Assembly: GCF_000518265.1 (NCBI RefSeq)
Contig: NZ_JADG01000020.1
Location: 106,312 to 170,311 of the forward strand
From: Actinomadura oligospora ATCC 43269
GTDB lineage: Bacteria > Actinomycetota > Actinomycetes > Streptosporangiales > Streptosporangiaceae
Length of the DNA: 64,000 bases
Direction of reading: 5' to 3'
Position numbers and translations under genes: made by a program. Below the pieces are notes generated by a model. The model was not told the DNA's origin. It did not search any database and saw nothing but the letters and a program-made list of their open reading frames with translations. Of this stretch, positions 32,339 to 41,139 are shown piece after piece; position 1 is the stretch's first letter, and each line of letters begins with the position of its first letter.

Positions 32339-34204
32339 TCAGTCGCCCGGGCGGCGGTACACCGGCACCGGGACCTGGTTGAAGTCGCGCGCGGTCACCA
32401 CGATCCGGCCGGACGGCGGGACCGCCGCGACCGGCCCGCGTCCGGCGAGGAAGTCGTGGTCCGCCTCGGCCGGCTGGAACGGGCCCTCCGCTGAGAGGAC
32501 GGTCACGCGGCGGCTCGCGGCGGCGAGGTAGTGCCAGCGGCCCTTCGGCGACCGCCACCATCCGGCGCTCGCCAGGTCGCCGCCCGCGGACGAGCAGTCG
32601 GGCGTGTCGAGGCGTCGGCCGGTGACGTGCACGCCCCGGTCGTCCAGCAGGACGGCGTAGGTCGCGCCGCGTCCGCCCGTGTAGGCGTAGCGCGCGCAGA
32701 TCCAGTGGCCGGGGCCCGCGCCGTCCGGGAGGGCGCCGGTCCAGAACTCGCGGGCGGTCGCGGACTCGACGTCGCCGCGTCCGCGCCGGTCGAGCGCGGC
32801 CGGTCCGGCGGGGCTGCACCCGATCCGCCGCCACAGCGCGAACCCGGCGGGCAGCGCGTCCGGCCCGCCGCCCACCGGGTGCGGCCAGGCGGGTCCGGGC
32901 GGAGCGGGCTGGTAGAGCAGGTTCGCCGAGACCAGGCCGCCGAGGTCGGCCACCGTGTACGGACGGCCGTCCGGGACCTGCGGCTGCGACAGCTCCAGCA
33001 CCGGCCCGCGCCAGCAGCCGCGCGCGGCGGGCGCCGGAACCGGCTGCGGGACGTCCGCGGTCAGACCGTCGCGGACGGGCACCGGCGTCCAGGCCGCGGC
33101 CCCCTTCGTCCCGCCGGACGCCAGGTCCGCGGCGCGCACGCCGCTCACCCACGGCGGCAGCAGGTACCGGCCGGGCGCGACCTTCAGCGGCGTCGCGCCG
33201 TCCGGCTGCGACCGGCCGACCGGGAAGACCTCCAGGCGTCCGTCGGTGAACCGGGCGACGGTCGCGCCGTCGCGGAGCAGCGCGACCCGGCTCGTCCCGA
33301 CCGTCCCGGCGAAGAGCAGCTGCGGGCCTCCGGCCTTGGCCGCCGCGCCGGGCGTGCCCGCCTCCCACGCGCGGACGGCCTGGGCCACGAAGGCGCGGTC
33401 GCGGACGAGGTCGCCGCGCGCGGGCCAGGCCGTGAGTTCGAGGCGGGCGCTGCGCCGCCACAGGTCGTCGGGAGCGGCGACGACGCGTCCGCCGCGCGGC
33501 TCGGCGGCCGGATGCCCGGCGAGCCGGACGCCCGCGATCGGAAACCCCCCGTTGGCCAGCGCGAACGCGCCGACGGTCGCCACGGGCACGACGGCCACGG
33601 CGGCGCCGAGGACGACCCGCGCGCCGCGCCGCCGGCGCAGCTCGCGGGCGGCGGCCAGCGGACGGAACGTGCGGCGGGCGTGCAGCCGGACGACGGTCGG
33701 GTCGAGCGCCCGGACCACGGCCTCACCGAGCGGCGGGACGGCGGCGGCCTCGGCGAGCGCGTCGTCCGGGCCCGGGACCCCGAGGGCGGCGAGTTCGGCG
33801 CGCGCCTCGTCCTCGGGCAGCTCCTCCAGGCGCAGGAGCGCGTAGGCGGCGCGGCCACGGGGTGACAGCGCGGCGAGGACGCCCAGGGCGGCGGGGTCGC
33901 CGTCGGCGAGCGGCTGGATGCGCAGCCAGGAGGCGGACCGGACGCGCTCGGCGCCCGGCCCGCGCTGGTCGATGCGCACGGCGGAGCGGAGCGCGGAGCG
34001 CAGCACCCGGCGGCGCAGCCCGGCGTAGATCACCTCGGCGTCGCCCCGGTGGTCCCGGCGATGCCGGGCGCGGCCGACGATCCAGTGCGCCAGCACCACC
34101 CGATCGTGCCGTTCGAGTCCTTCCGGCAGGATGAGATAAGCGATCCGGGCGAGTCGCCGATAACGCTTGTTCGCCACGGAATTGGCGCTGATTTCCTCCG
34201 TCAC
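32339..34204 (-). CDS. Membrane protein with sigma-factor-like N-terminus, paralog 1
   Basis: The protein of about 621 aa was not assigned to a named family. The first 170 residues are helical and Arg-rich with RRLARIAYLILPEG, resembling the core of sigma-24-type proteins; one membrane helix follows at about 195-216 (LGAAVAVVPVATVGAFALA), then about 400 residues of extracytoplasmic, Trp- and Gly-rich beta sequence ending with WHYLAAA. GTG 34204 has GAGGAG 7 nt upstream and is preferred to ATG 34234, which directly abuts the previous stop without a ribosome site. It lies 30 bp after its paralog, in one operon. Confidence 0.7.
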   Translation of the reverse strand: MTEEISANSVANKRYRRLARIAYLILPEGLERHDRVVLAHWIVGRARHRRDHRGDAEVIYAGLRRRVLRSALRSAVRIDQRGPGAERVRSASWLRIQPLADGDPAALGVLAALSPRGRAAYALLRLEELPEDEARAELAALGVPGPDDALAEAAAVPPLGEAVVRALDPTVVRLHARRTFRPLAAARELRRRRGARVVLGAAVAVVPVATVGAFALANGGFPIAGVRLAGHPAAEPRGGRVVAAPDDLWRRSARLELTAWPARGDLVRDRAFVAQAVRAWEAGTPGAAAKAGGPQLLFAGTVGTSRVALLRDGATVARFTDGRLEVFPVGRSQPDGATPLKVAPGRYLLPPWVSGVRAADLASGGTKGAAAWTPVPVRDGLTADVPQPVPAPAARGCWRGPVLELSQPQVPDGRPYTVADLGGLVSANLLYQPAPPGPAWPHPVGGGPDALPAGFALWRRIGCSPAGPAALDRRGRGDVESATAREFWTGALPDGAGPGHWICARYAYTGGRGATYAVLLDDRGVHVTGRRLDTPDCSSAGGDLASAGWWRSPKGRWHYLAAASRRVTVLSAEGPFQPAEADHDFLAGRGPVAAVPPSGRIVVTARDFNQVPVPVYRRPGD

Positions 34205-34235
34205 GGGAAACTCCTCGAACCGTTCAATTCCCATG

Positions 34236-35897
34236 TCATGTGTCGCGCACGGTCAGGTCGACCGGCGTGTCCGGGCGGTGGTCGGCGTCGCCGCGCGGGG
34301 AGGCGACCAGGAGGCGGCCTCGGACGTTCACGTGCCGCAGCGGTCCCTCCACCTCCGGGGTGAAGCCCCGGCCCGCGGCGGCGAGGTAGTACCAGTGGCC
34401 GCTGTCGGCGCGCCACCAGAGTCCGGAGACCGGGCGGCGCTCGTCGCAGCCGCCCGCGCCCGCCGACAGCGTGGAGTCGGCGGCGTGCCCGACCAGCGCT
34501 GCCTGCCCGGCGCTGCCGCCGCCCGCGAAGTCGAGCCTTGTGCACACCCAGTCGGCGCTGCCGCCGCCGTGGGGCACCGAGCCGGACCAGAAGTCCGCCG
34601 CGTCCGCCCGGTCCACCGGACGGGCCGGTTGCGGGAGGACGCAGCCGAGCCGGTCCCACAACTTCAGGCCGGTGCCGCTGAGTTGTCCTGGCATGGCGAC
34701 TTGTCCGGCCCTGTGGCGCGTCGAGGTGCTCGTGCGCTCCGCGGCGGACGACGCGTCCGTGCGGTAGGTCAGGACGACCGGCCGCGCGCCGCCGAGGTCG
34801 CCGATGGTGCGGCTGCCGTCCGGGCCGGTGAGGTCGAGCACCGGGCCGCGTCCGCAGTGGGTGCGCGGCGCGAGTGGTTCGGTCACGCCGTTCCTGACCT
34901 GGACGGCGTCGCCGCCCGGGACGGCCGCCTCGGTGTCCCAGGGTGCGAGGAGGTACCGGCCGCCGCCGAGCGCGACCGGGGCGGACGGGTCCGTCCCGGT
35001 CGCCGTGACCTCCAGCGGACGCCCCGGACCCGAGTAGCGGGCGACGCGCTCGCCGTTGCGCAGCACCGCGACGGTGCGTCCGTCCAGGTGACCGGCGTAC
35101 AGGAGCTGCGCCGAGCCGCCCCGGACGGTTCCGGTCCGCAACGCGGCCCACGCCGACAGGGCGCCGCGCGTGAGGGCGCGGTCGGTGGTGAGGTCGCCGC
35201 GCGCGGGCCAGGTCTCGAGCGTGCGCCGGCCCTTCGTCCAGGCGTCCGGGGCGGCGGAGACGAGCCGTAAGCCGCGGGTGCCGTGCTCGCCCAGCGCCGC
35301 TCCGTTCTCGGTCACGACCAGCGCGCCGAGCAGCCCGGCCGTGAGGACCGAGGCCCCGACGATCGGCGCTTTGGACCGGCGGCGGACGGGACGGGGCGAC
35401 GCGGGCTCGAACGGCGTGGCGGGCACGGGCAGCCGGACCTCCTCGGCCGCCTCCATCGCCGCCCACGGGTCCTTCACGCCCAGCCCGACCAGCGCGTCCC
35501 GGACCTGGTAGCGGGGCATCCCGTCGACCGCGCGGAGCACGCAGGCGACCCGCACCGGCATCTCCAGCCGCGCGAGCGCGGCGGTCAGCGCCGGGTCGGG
35601 AAGCCGTCCGGGCAGCGCCTTGAGCCAGGGGTTCAACCCGAAGCGCAGCAGCCCGGACGGACGCGCCGCCCGGCGCAGGACCCGCGCGCGCAGCTGCGCC
35701 TGCGCGACCTCGCCGTCCGCCGCGCCCGGCGGAACGCCCAGGCCCATGCGCCCGGACAGCACGCCGTCCACGATGCGGCGGGCCAGCGCGAGACGGTAGA
35801 CGCGCTTCTCGGTTCCCGGAAGGACGAGATACGCCAGGCGGACGAGATCGCTGTACAGCGCCTCCGCCCGGGCCTTCGTCGTGACGTCTTCCGGCAT
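34236..35897 (-). CDS. Membrane protein with sigma-factor-like N-terminus, paralog 2
   Basis: This 553-aa protein is built like its neighbour at 32339: an N-terminal helical part with LVRLAYLVLPGTEKRVYRLALARRI and a region-4-like VRVACVLRAVDGMPRYQVRDAL, a membrane helix at about 183-205 and a large extracytoplasmic beta-rich domain with WPARGDL, GGRYLLAPW and WYYLAAAGRG that recur in the paralog. Cys residues (CGRGP, CVLPQP, CTRLD, CDERR) suggest disulfides outside. ATG 35897 has GAAGGAG. It could be a membrane-tethered regulator sensing an outside signal; that is inference from layout only. Confidence 0.72.
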   Translation of the reverse strand: MPEDVTTKARAEALYSDLVRLAYLVLPGTEKRVYRLALARRIVDGVLSGRMGLGVPPGAADGEVAQAQLRARVLRRAARPSGLLRFGLNPWLKALPGRLPDPALTAALARLEMPVRVACVLRAVDGMPRYQVRDALVGLGVKDPWAAMEAAEEVRLPVPATPFEPASPRPVRRRSKAPIVGASVLTAGLLGALVVTENGAALGEHGTRGLRLVSAAPDAWTKGRRTLETWPARGDLTTDRALTRGALSAWAALRTGTVRGGSAQLLYAGHLDGRTVAVLRNGERVARYSGPGRPLEVTATGTDPSAPVALGGGRYLLAPWDTEAAVPGGDAVQVRNGVTEPLAPRTHCGRGPVLDLTGPDGSRTIGDLGGARPVVLTYRTDASSAAERTSTSTRHRAGQVAMPGQLSGTGLKLWDRLGCVLPQPARPVDRADAADFWSGSVPHGGGSADWVCTRLDFAGGGSAGQAALVGHAADSTLSAGAGGCDERRPVSGLWWRADSGHWYYLAAAGRGFTPEVEGPLRHVNVRGRLLVASPRGDADHRPDTPVDLTVRDT

Positions 35898-36100
35898 CGC
35901 GGGACTCCTTCTGCGAATTCTCCCGGGGATCGGTGATGATCCGAGTCGGTGACGGCCCGGGCCGATGCCGGTCCGGGGCCGATGACGACCCAAAGCTAGG
36001 GAGCGCGAAGGTCCGCCGACGCGGAATTGAGAGAACGCTTAACGATGTCGCCGGATATGCCGTCGATTATCCCGTCAATGCCGGGCGCGACTCCGAGGCG

Positions 36101-37072
36101 TCATTGGCCGAGAGCTTCCTGGTACGTGTCGATGGTGACGTTACGGCCGGTCAGGACGATCACGAGCCGCCCGGTGATCTCGACCCTCCCGGCGAGGACG
36201 GCCGCGACGCCCGCCGCGCCCGAGCCCTCGGCGACCAGGCCGTGCTCGGTGAACAGCCAGCGCATCGCGGAGCGGATCTCGGCGTCCGACACGTGCGTGA
36301 GGACCGGCTCGGCGGTGGCGATCAGGGCCGGGGTGACGCTGCCGGGCTCGAGGTTGCCGACCAGGCCGTCGGCGATGCTGTCACCGACCTCGACCGGGAC
36401 GACGCGTCCCGCGGCGACGGCGGCCGACACCGCGCGCGACACCGACGACTCGACGCCGACCAGCCGCACGTCCTCTCGCGTGGACGCCCACAGCGCGAGG
36501 CCCGCGAGCAGGCCGCCGCCCCCGACCGGAGCGACGACGGTCAGCGAGCCCTCGGCCTGCGCGTCCAGTTCGACGCCGATCGTGCCCTGCCCGGCGATCA
36601 CGTCCGGGTCGTTGTAGGGCGAGACGAACCGGCCGGGCAGCGACAGCGCGTGCGCCTCGGCGGCGTCGTAGTCCGCGCCGTGCCGGACGAGGTCGACCGG
36701 GTAGGACGCGAGCTTGGCGACCTTCGCCGGGGACGCGTGCTCGGACACCACGACGGTCGCGTCCACGCCGGAGCGGGCGGCGGCGTGCGCGAAGCCGAGG
36801 CCGTGGTTCCCGGCGCTGGCGGTGACGGCACGCGCCCCGTCCGTCAGCCCGGCGATCGCCGAGACCGCGCCCCTGATCTTGAACGAGCCGGTCGGCTGGA
36901 GCGTCTCGGCCTTGAGCAGCGCGCCGGGCGCGAGCGCGGTGGGCAGCACCGGTGTGGGGTCGAGCGCCGCGGCGACGCGTCCGGCCGCGGCGCGCAGGTC
37001 GGCCGCCGTGGGAGTGCGGACGGGCCGCGGCGTCGCGCCGTCCGAGGCCGGATTCGTCGAAGGGGACACCAT
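36101..37072 (-). CDS. PLP-dependent threonine/serine dehydratase
   Basis: The 323-aa fold-type II PLP enzyme would deaminate threonine or serine to the 2-oxo acid. The cofactor lysine lies in QPTGSFKIRGA, the substrate loop is SAGNHGLGFA, and the phosphate-binding Gly loop is VGGGGLLAGLA. There is no C-terminal ACT domain, so it is the catabolic, not allosterically inhibited, form; serine racemase is the main alternative. ATG 37072 is 6 nt after TATATT, without a ribosome site, so leaderless translation is likely. It is divergent from the DUF5996 gene. Confidence 0.9.
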   Translation of the reverse strand: MVSPSTNPASDGATPRPVRTPTAADLRAAAGRVAAALDPTPVLPTALAPGALLKAETLQPTGSFKIRGAVSAIAGLTDGARAVTASAGNHGLGFAHAAARSGVDATVVVSEHASPAKVAKLASYPVDLVRHGADYDAAEAHALSLPGRFVSPYNDPDVIAGQGTIGVELDAQAEGSLTVVAPVGGGGLLAGLALWASTREDVRLVGVESSVSRAVSAAVAAGRVVPVEVGDSIADGLVGNLEPGSVTPALIATAEPVLTHVSDAEIRSAMRWLFTEHGLVAEGSGAAGVAAVLAGRVEITGRLVIVLTGRNVTIDTYQEALGQ

Positions 37073-37078
37073 GGGAGA

Positions 37079-37084
37079 AATATA
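37079..37084 (-). promoter_or_regulatory. -10 box TATATT, leaderless
   Basis: On the minus strand TATATT ends 6 nt before the dehydratase ATG at 37072. It is one of the most AT-rich hexamers in the region. Confidence 0.55.
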
Positions 37085-37163
37085 TGCACCGGGGGCGCAA
37101 AGATCGTCCCAGGAGGGAACTCCGGGTTGTGCCGGAGATCCGCGCGGGGGTAGAAGGCGAGGC

Positions 37164-38093
37164 ATGAGCACCGCACCGCCCGAGCTTCCGGCCTACGCCG
37201 ACTGGGCCGACACCAAGGACACCCTCCACCTGTGGACGCAGATCGTGGGGAAGATCCAGCTCGCCTCGACCGCGCCCCGCAACCACTGGTGGCACGTGAC
37301 GCTGCGGGTGGACGAGCACGGCTACTCCACCCAGCGGCTGCTGCATGACGGCGTCCACTTCCGGATCTCGTTCGACCTCGTCCAGCACCGGCTCGTCGTC
37401 CGCACCCGCGACCGCGAGGAGGCGATCCCGCTGCGGGACGGCCTGTCGGTGTCGGGGTTCTACTACGAGCTCGAGGCGCTGCTGCGCGAGCTGGGCGTCG
37501 AGGTGAAGATCAAGGCGGAGCCGTTCGGCGTCCCGATGACCACGCCGTTCGCGGACGACACCGAGCACGCCTCCTACGACGCGGCGGCCGTCGAGCGGTT
37601 CCGGGACGCCCTGGTCTGGGTGGACGACGCGTTCTGCGAGTTCCAGAGCTGGTTCGACGGGAAGGCGAGCCCGGTCCAGCTGTTCTGGCACAGCTTCGAC
37701 CTGGCGACCGCGCGGTTCTCCGGCCGGTCCGCGCCTCCGATGGAGGGCGTGGACCCGGTGACCGCCGAGGCCTACAGCCACGAGGTGATCAGCTGCGGCT
37801 GGTGGGCGGGCGACCGCGCCAACCCGTACTCGGCGTTCTACTCCTACACCCACCCCGAGCCGGACGACTTGACCGGCCAGCGACTCCTGCCCGCCGAGGC
37901 GTCCTGGGAGCAGACCGGGACGACCCACCAGGCGCGGCTGCGCTACGACGTCGTCCGGAAGGCCGACGACCCGCGCGGCACCCTGCTGGACTTCCTGCAG
38001 AGCTCCTACGCGGCCGGGGCCCGCACCGCCGACTGGCCCTTCCAGCACTTCCACTCGTCCTGGTGCCCGCCGCGAGGCCGCGTCTCCACCTGA
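37164..38093 (+). CDS. DUF5996 family protein
   Basis: The 309-aa protein begins with DTKDTLHLWTQIVGKIQLA and NHWWHV, the recognisable DUF5996 start, and is rich in Trp, Tyr and His, with aromatic clusters such as SCGWWAGD and a PFQHFHSSWCPP C-terminus. No membrane helix or signal is visible; it is probably a cytoplasmic enzyme or ligand-binding protein of unknown role. I use ATG 37164, preceded by GAAGGCGAGG; longer in-frame readings overlap the divergent dehydratase. A strong hairpin terminator follows the stop. Confidence 0.85.
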   Translation: MSTAPPELPAYADWADTKDTLHLWTQIVGKIQLASTAPRNHWWHVTLRVDEHGYSTQRLLHDGVHFRISFDLVQHRLVVRTRDREEAIPLRDGLSVSGFYYELEALLRELGVEVKIKAEPFGVPMTTPFADDTEHASYDAAAVERFRDALVWVDDAFCEFQSWFDGKASPVQLFWHSFDLATARFSGRSAPPMEGVDPVTAEAYSHEVISCGWWAGDRANPYSAFYSYTHPEPDDLTGQRLLPAEASWEQTGTTHQARLRYDVVRKADDPRGTLLDFLQSSYAAGARTADWPFQHFHSSWCPPRGRVST

Positions 38094-38112
38094 CAAGATC
38101 ACCCAGCGGCTC

Positions 38113-38149
38113 GAGCGGCGGCGCCCAAGCAGAAGGGGCGCTGCCGCTC
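38113..38149. terminator. Hairpin terminator after the DUF5996 gene
   Basis: GAGCGGCGGCGCCC (38113-38126) pairs with GGGCGCTGCCGCTC (38136-38149) over 14 bp with one G-U pair and a 9-nt loop; GGCGTTTTGG follows, giving a short T-run at 38154-38157. The right arm runs into the repeat array. Confidence 0.75.
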
Positions 38150-38240
38150 AGGCGTTTTGGCGCTCAGGCGTTTTGGCGCTCAGCCGCTCAGGCGTTTTGG
38201 CGCTCAGCCGCTCAGGCGTTTTGGCGCTCAGCCGCTCAGG
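38143..38240. repeat. Tandem array of a 24-bp unit between convergent genes
   Basis: GCCGCTCAGGCGTTTTGGCGCTCA occurs at 38143-38166, 38183-38206 and 38207-38230; a 16-bp unit lacking the first eight bases lies at 38167-38182, and a fourth copy begins at 38231. The full units are identical. The last copy includes the stop codon of the minus-strand gene at 38236. Duplications have spread from the terminator arm. Confidence 0.9.
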
Positions 38241-38910
38241 CGCTGGGCCGGGGACGGGCCGTCCGCAGCCTCGTGGCGGCGTACCCGGCGAGGCACGCGA
38301 CGGCGAGCGCGGCGAGCAGCGCCAGCAGCGGATTCACGAAGCCGGGGACGGTGTCGGCCCCGCAGGTCGTGTCGCTCAGCGGCACCAGCGACTGCCCGCC
38401 CTCATGGCCGCCCGCGTAACCGGCCGCGCCGACCTCCGAGGTGAAGCGGCACCCGCCGTCCTTCAGGTCGAGAACGTCGTCGTAGAAGTGGCTGAGGCCG
38501 AAGCCGTAGGTCGCGGCGAGGGCCAGCGCCCAGGTCCACGCCATCCGGGACCAGACGCGCGAGCCCTGCCGGACCCGCCCCGAGCGGACGGACGCGACCA
38601 CCATCAGGCAGGCGGCCGAGGCCACCACGGGCCATCCGACCATCAGGCCCAGCATGCCCAGCAGGGCCAGGAGCAGCACGAACTTGAGCTCGAACGCGGC
38701 CAGGACCAGCAGCCCGGCGACCAGCAGGCCCGCGCCCCCGGCGACGACCGCGGGACGCGTGGAGGACAGCGCCTGCACCACGAGCAGCGCGACGAGCAAC
38801 GCCGGAATCCCGAAGGTGATCATGCTGAACGTTCCCTCGGCGCCGTTCATGACCGACGAGAGCGCCGCTCCCCCGGCGAGCGTGGCCCCTGCGGCGATCC
38901 AGTACTTCAT
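38236..38910 (-). CDS. Multi-pass membrane protein, function unknown
   Basis: The 224-aa protein starts at ATG 38910 with GGGGTGGGG upstream. It has about six hydrophobic helices; between the fifth and last lies an extracytoplasmic loop of about 45 residues with SHFYDDVLDLKDGGC and DTTCGAD, whose two Cys could pair. No family was recognised. Its stop codon lies in the 24-bp repeat array. It is divergent from the M50-type peptidase gene, which may point to joint function at the membrane. Confidence 0.7.
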   Translation of the reverse strand: MKYWIAAGATLAGGAALSSVMNGAEGTFSMITFGIPALLVALLVVQALSSTRPAVVAGGAGLLVAGLLVLAAFELKFVLLLALLGMLGLMVGWPVVASAACLMVVASVRSGRVRQGSRVWSRMAWTWALALAATYGFGLSHFYDDVLDLKDGGCRFTSEVGAAGYAGGHEGGQSLVPLSDTTCGADTVPGFVNPLLALLAALAVACLAGYAATRLRTARPRPSA

Positions 38911-38991
38911 GCCCAGACCCCACCCCAGAGATCGGCTTTTGGCAAACCGCGGGGAGATCACACGGAGGGGTGAACCAGATGTAACCGAACG

Positions 38992-39018
38992 CGGGGCTTA
39001 CCCCGTACGTCCTAGTCT
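38992..39018 (+). promoter_or_regulatory. Dyad and -10 box before the M50-type peptidase
   Basis: CGGGG-CTTA-CCCCG (38992-39005) is followed by TAGTCT (39013-39018), a -10 candidate placing the start near 39025 and leaving a leader of about 28 nt to GTG 39053. The dyad occupies the -35 to -10 spacer, a good repressor position. Confidence 0.45.
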
Positions 39019-39052
39019 TGGGCAGCGCGAACCGACAAGACCCGAGGTGGAC

Positions 39053-39790
39053 GTGAACGACCAGGTGAGCATCGCCGACATGTTCGACCGGCTGACCGGC
39101 ACGCAGGCGGCCCCGCCGTGGTGGCTGGTGGCGCTGGCCGCCGTCGTGGCCCTGGCCGCCGTGGCCCACGGCCCGACCTGGCGGCTCGCCCGCAACGTGG
39201 TGACCATCGCGCACGAGGGCGGGCACGCCCTGGTCGCGCTGCTGACCGGCCGGAAGCTGGACGGCATCAAACTGCACTCCGACACGTCCGGCGTGACCGT
39301 GTCGCGGGGCAGGCCGCACGGGCCCGGCATGGTGTTCACGGCGATGGCCGGGTACATCACGCCGCCGCTGCTGGGGCTGCTGTTCGCCGCGCTGCTGGCG
39401 GGCGGCCGGATCACGCTCATGCTGTGGTTCTCGCTGCTCCTGCTCGCCGGGACGCTGGTGATGATCAGGAACGCGTACGGCGCGCTGTCGGTGATCCTCA
39501 CCGGCGCGGTGGTGTTCGCGGTCTCCTGGTTCGCCGGTGAGACCGTCCAGGCGGTGTTCGGCTACCTGGCCGCCTGGTTCCTGCTGCTCGCGGGCACCCG
39601 CCCGGTCGTCGAGCTGCAGCGGATGCGGACGCGCCGGATGGCCCCGAGCTCCGACGCCGACCAGCTCGCGCACCTGACCGGCGTGCCCGGCATGTTCTGG
39701 GTGACGGTGTTCGGGCTGGTCGCGCTGCTGTCGCTGGTGGCGGGCGGTGCGCTGCTGTTCCCGGACGGCGCGTCCACGGCGCACCTCTGA
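39053..39790 (+). CDS. M50-type intramembrane metallopeptidase family protein
   Basis: The 245-aa membrane protein contains the zinc motif HEGGH within a hydrophobic stretch (VVTIAHEGGHALVALLTGRKLDG), typical of M50-like B proteins, plus about five more helices. The second metal-ligand Asp expected in S2P-type enzymes is not obvious, so activity is uncertain. GTG 39053 follows CGAGGTGG. Its job could be release of a membrane-bound regulator or, as for other M50B-like proteins, be unrelated. It has a promoter-like region at 38992 and a perfect terminator at 39798. Confidence 0.82.
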   Translation: MNDQVSIADMFDRLTGTQAAPPWWLVALAAVVALAAVAHGPTWRLARNVVTIAHEGGHALVALLTGRKLDGIKLHSDTSGVTVSRGRPHGPGMVFTAMAGYITPPLLGLLFAALLAGGRITLMLWFSLLLLAGTLVMIRNAYGALSVILTGAVVFAVSWFAGETVQAVFGYLAAWFLLLAGTRPVVELQRMRTRRMAPSSDADQLAHLTGVPGMFWVTVFGLVALLSLVAGGALLFPDGASTAHL

Positions 39791-39797
39791 GGTCGTC

Positions 39798-39836
39798 CGA
39801 AGGCCCCCTCCCGCGTGACGCCGGAGGGGGCCTTCG
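39798..39836. terminator. Perfect bidirectional intrinsic terminator
   Basis: CGAAGGCCCCCTCC (39798-39811) and GGAGGGGGCCTTCG (39823-39836) form a perfect 14-bp stem with an 11-nt loop, followed by CTTTTA. It separates the convergent peptidase and serine hydrolase genes. Confidence 0.88.
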
Positions 39837-39856
39837 CTTTTATCCGTTCGCCTTGC

Positions 39857-40996
39857 CTAGCGGCAGAGGGCGGCGTCGATCGCCTTGGTGATGTCGGCGC
39901 GGAAGGCGGGCTTGGCCTCCAGCTCAGGGCTGGACTGGTTGTAGGTGATCACCGCCTGGCGCTCGCCGTCCCGGCTGGTGTACGACCAGGTGCGGTAGCC
40001 GGGCCAGCCGCCGTCGTGGCCCCACGCGAACCCGCAGGACGTCTTGACGCGCGCGAGGCCGAGGCCGTAGTCCTCCTTGATCCAGTCGTCGGTGACCGCA
40101 CGCGTCGTCATCATCGCCTTCTGGACGCGCGCGGGCAGCAGCTTCCCGGTGACCAGGGCCCGCTGGAAGCGCGCCACGTCGTCCACGGTGGAGACCATGC
40201 CGCCGGACGTCCACCCGCTGGACGGGCTGATCATGGTGCTGACGTCGCCGTACTGGTCGAAGTACCCGTGCACGTAGGAGCCGTGGAAGCCGGTGTCGGC
40301 CGTGGGCAGGAAGGTGTGGCGCAGCCTCAGCGGCTTCACGATCCGGCGCTGGAGCTCGACGCCGAACGGGTGGCCGGTGGCCTTCTCCACGATCATCCCG
40401 GCGAGGACGTAGTTGGTGTTGGAGTAGTTCCACGTCGCGCCGGGCCTGCCGAGCGGGGCCTTCTCCTGCGCGATGTCGACCAGCTCGCGCGGCTTCCACA
40501 CGCGGGCCGGGTCCTGCCAGATGCGCGGGTCCTGGACGTACTCGTTCAGGCCGGACGTCTGGGCGAGCAGCTGCCGGACGGTGATCCTCCGGCCGTCGTT
40601 GCCGTTGCGGGTGAGCACGCCGGGCAGCCAGCGGGCGACCGTGTCGTCCAGGGAGATCCTGTGCTCGGCGACCAGCTGCAGGACGACCGTCGCGGTGAAG
40701 GTCTTGGTCACGCTGGCGATGCGGAACCTCAGGTCAGGGGTCATCTTCTGCCCCGTGGCGGTGTTCGCGACACCGGCGGTGACGCGGGTGACCGTGTCGC
40801 CGCGCCGGGAGAGGGCGATGACGCCGGGCTGGCCGTCCTTGACCAGCTGGTCCACGGCCTTCTGGAGCGCGGCCTGCCTGGACGCGCCGGACGGGGTGGC
40901 CGCGGAGGAGGCGGTGGCCGTCACCGGCACGACGGCGGCGGTCAGGGCCGCGGTGGCGAGGGAGGCGAGGGCGATGCGCCGCATGTTCTTCTTCAC
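39857..40996 (-). CDS. Secreted serine hydrolase (class C beta-lactamase / D-Ala-D-Ala carboxypeptidase family)
   Basis: The 379-aa protein has a Sec signal peptide (MRRIALASLATAALTAAVV, cleavage probably after ASSA near residue 32) and the penicillin-recognising triad: SVTK at residues 95-98, Y-S-N in the WNYSNTNY segment and HDGG in place of KTG near the C-terminus. HxG occurs in D-aminopeptidase/DD-peptidase-like members such as R61 (HTG). It is probably a DD-peptidase or esterase outside the cell. GTG 40996 or ATG 40984 are possible starts. A dyad at 41055 lies upstream. Confidence 0.9.
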   Translation of the reverse strand: MKKNMRRIALASLATAALTAAVVPVTATASSAATPSGASRQAALQKAVDQLVKDGQPGVIALSRRGDTVTRVTAGVANTATGQKMTPDLRFRIASVTKTFTATVVLQLVAEHRISLDDTVARWLPGVLTRNGNDGRRITVRQLLAQTSGLNEYVQDPRIWQDPARVWKPRELVDIAQEKAPLGRPGATWNYSNTNYVLAGMIVEKATGHPFGVELQRRIVKPLRLRHTFLPTADTGFHGSYVHGYFDQYGDVSTMISPSSGWTSGGMVSTVDDVARFQRALVTGKLLPARVQKAMMTTRAVTDDWIKEDYGLGLARVKTSCGFAWGHDGGWPGYRTWSYTSRDGERQAVITYNQSSPELEAKPAFRADITKAIDAALCR

Positions 40997-41054
40997 GTGA
41001 TCAAGCTTGCCGACCGGCGCTTCGGACCCCCATGGGCTTGGACACCGAGCCCCG

Positions 41055-41072
41055 GGTGTACCTGAGTACACC
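41055..41072. promoter_or_regulatory. 18-bp dyad upstream of the serine hydrolase
   Basis: GGTGTAC-CTGA-GTACACC has perfect 7-bp arms and lies 59-76 bp before the GTG at 40996. TGTAC/GTACA half-sites suit GntR- or BlaI-type repressors. On the minus strand a direct repeat TACGGACAGG lies next to it (two copies, 12 bp apart). Confidence 0.5.
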
Positions 41073-41139
41073 TGTCCGTATGCCTGTCCGTACACGGCCA
41101 CGCGCTCGCCATCGCGCGCGTGCGGGCGGATCATGGGCC

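Noticed and set aside
38143..38240. CRISPR or REP element
   Set aside because: Head-to-tail 24-bp units without unique spacers; best explained by slippage next to a terminator.
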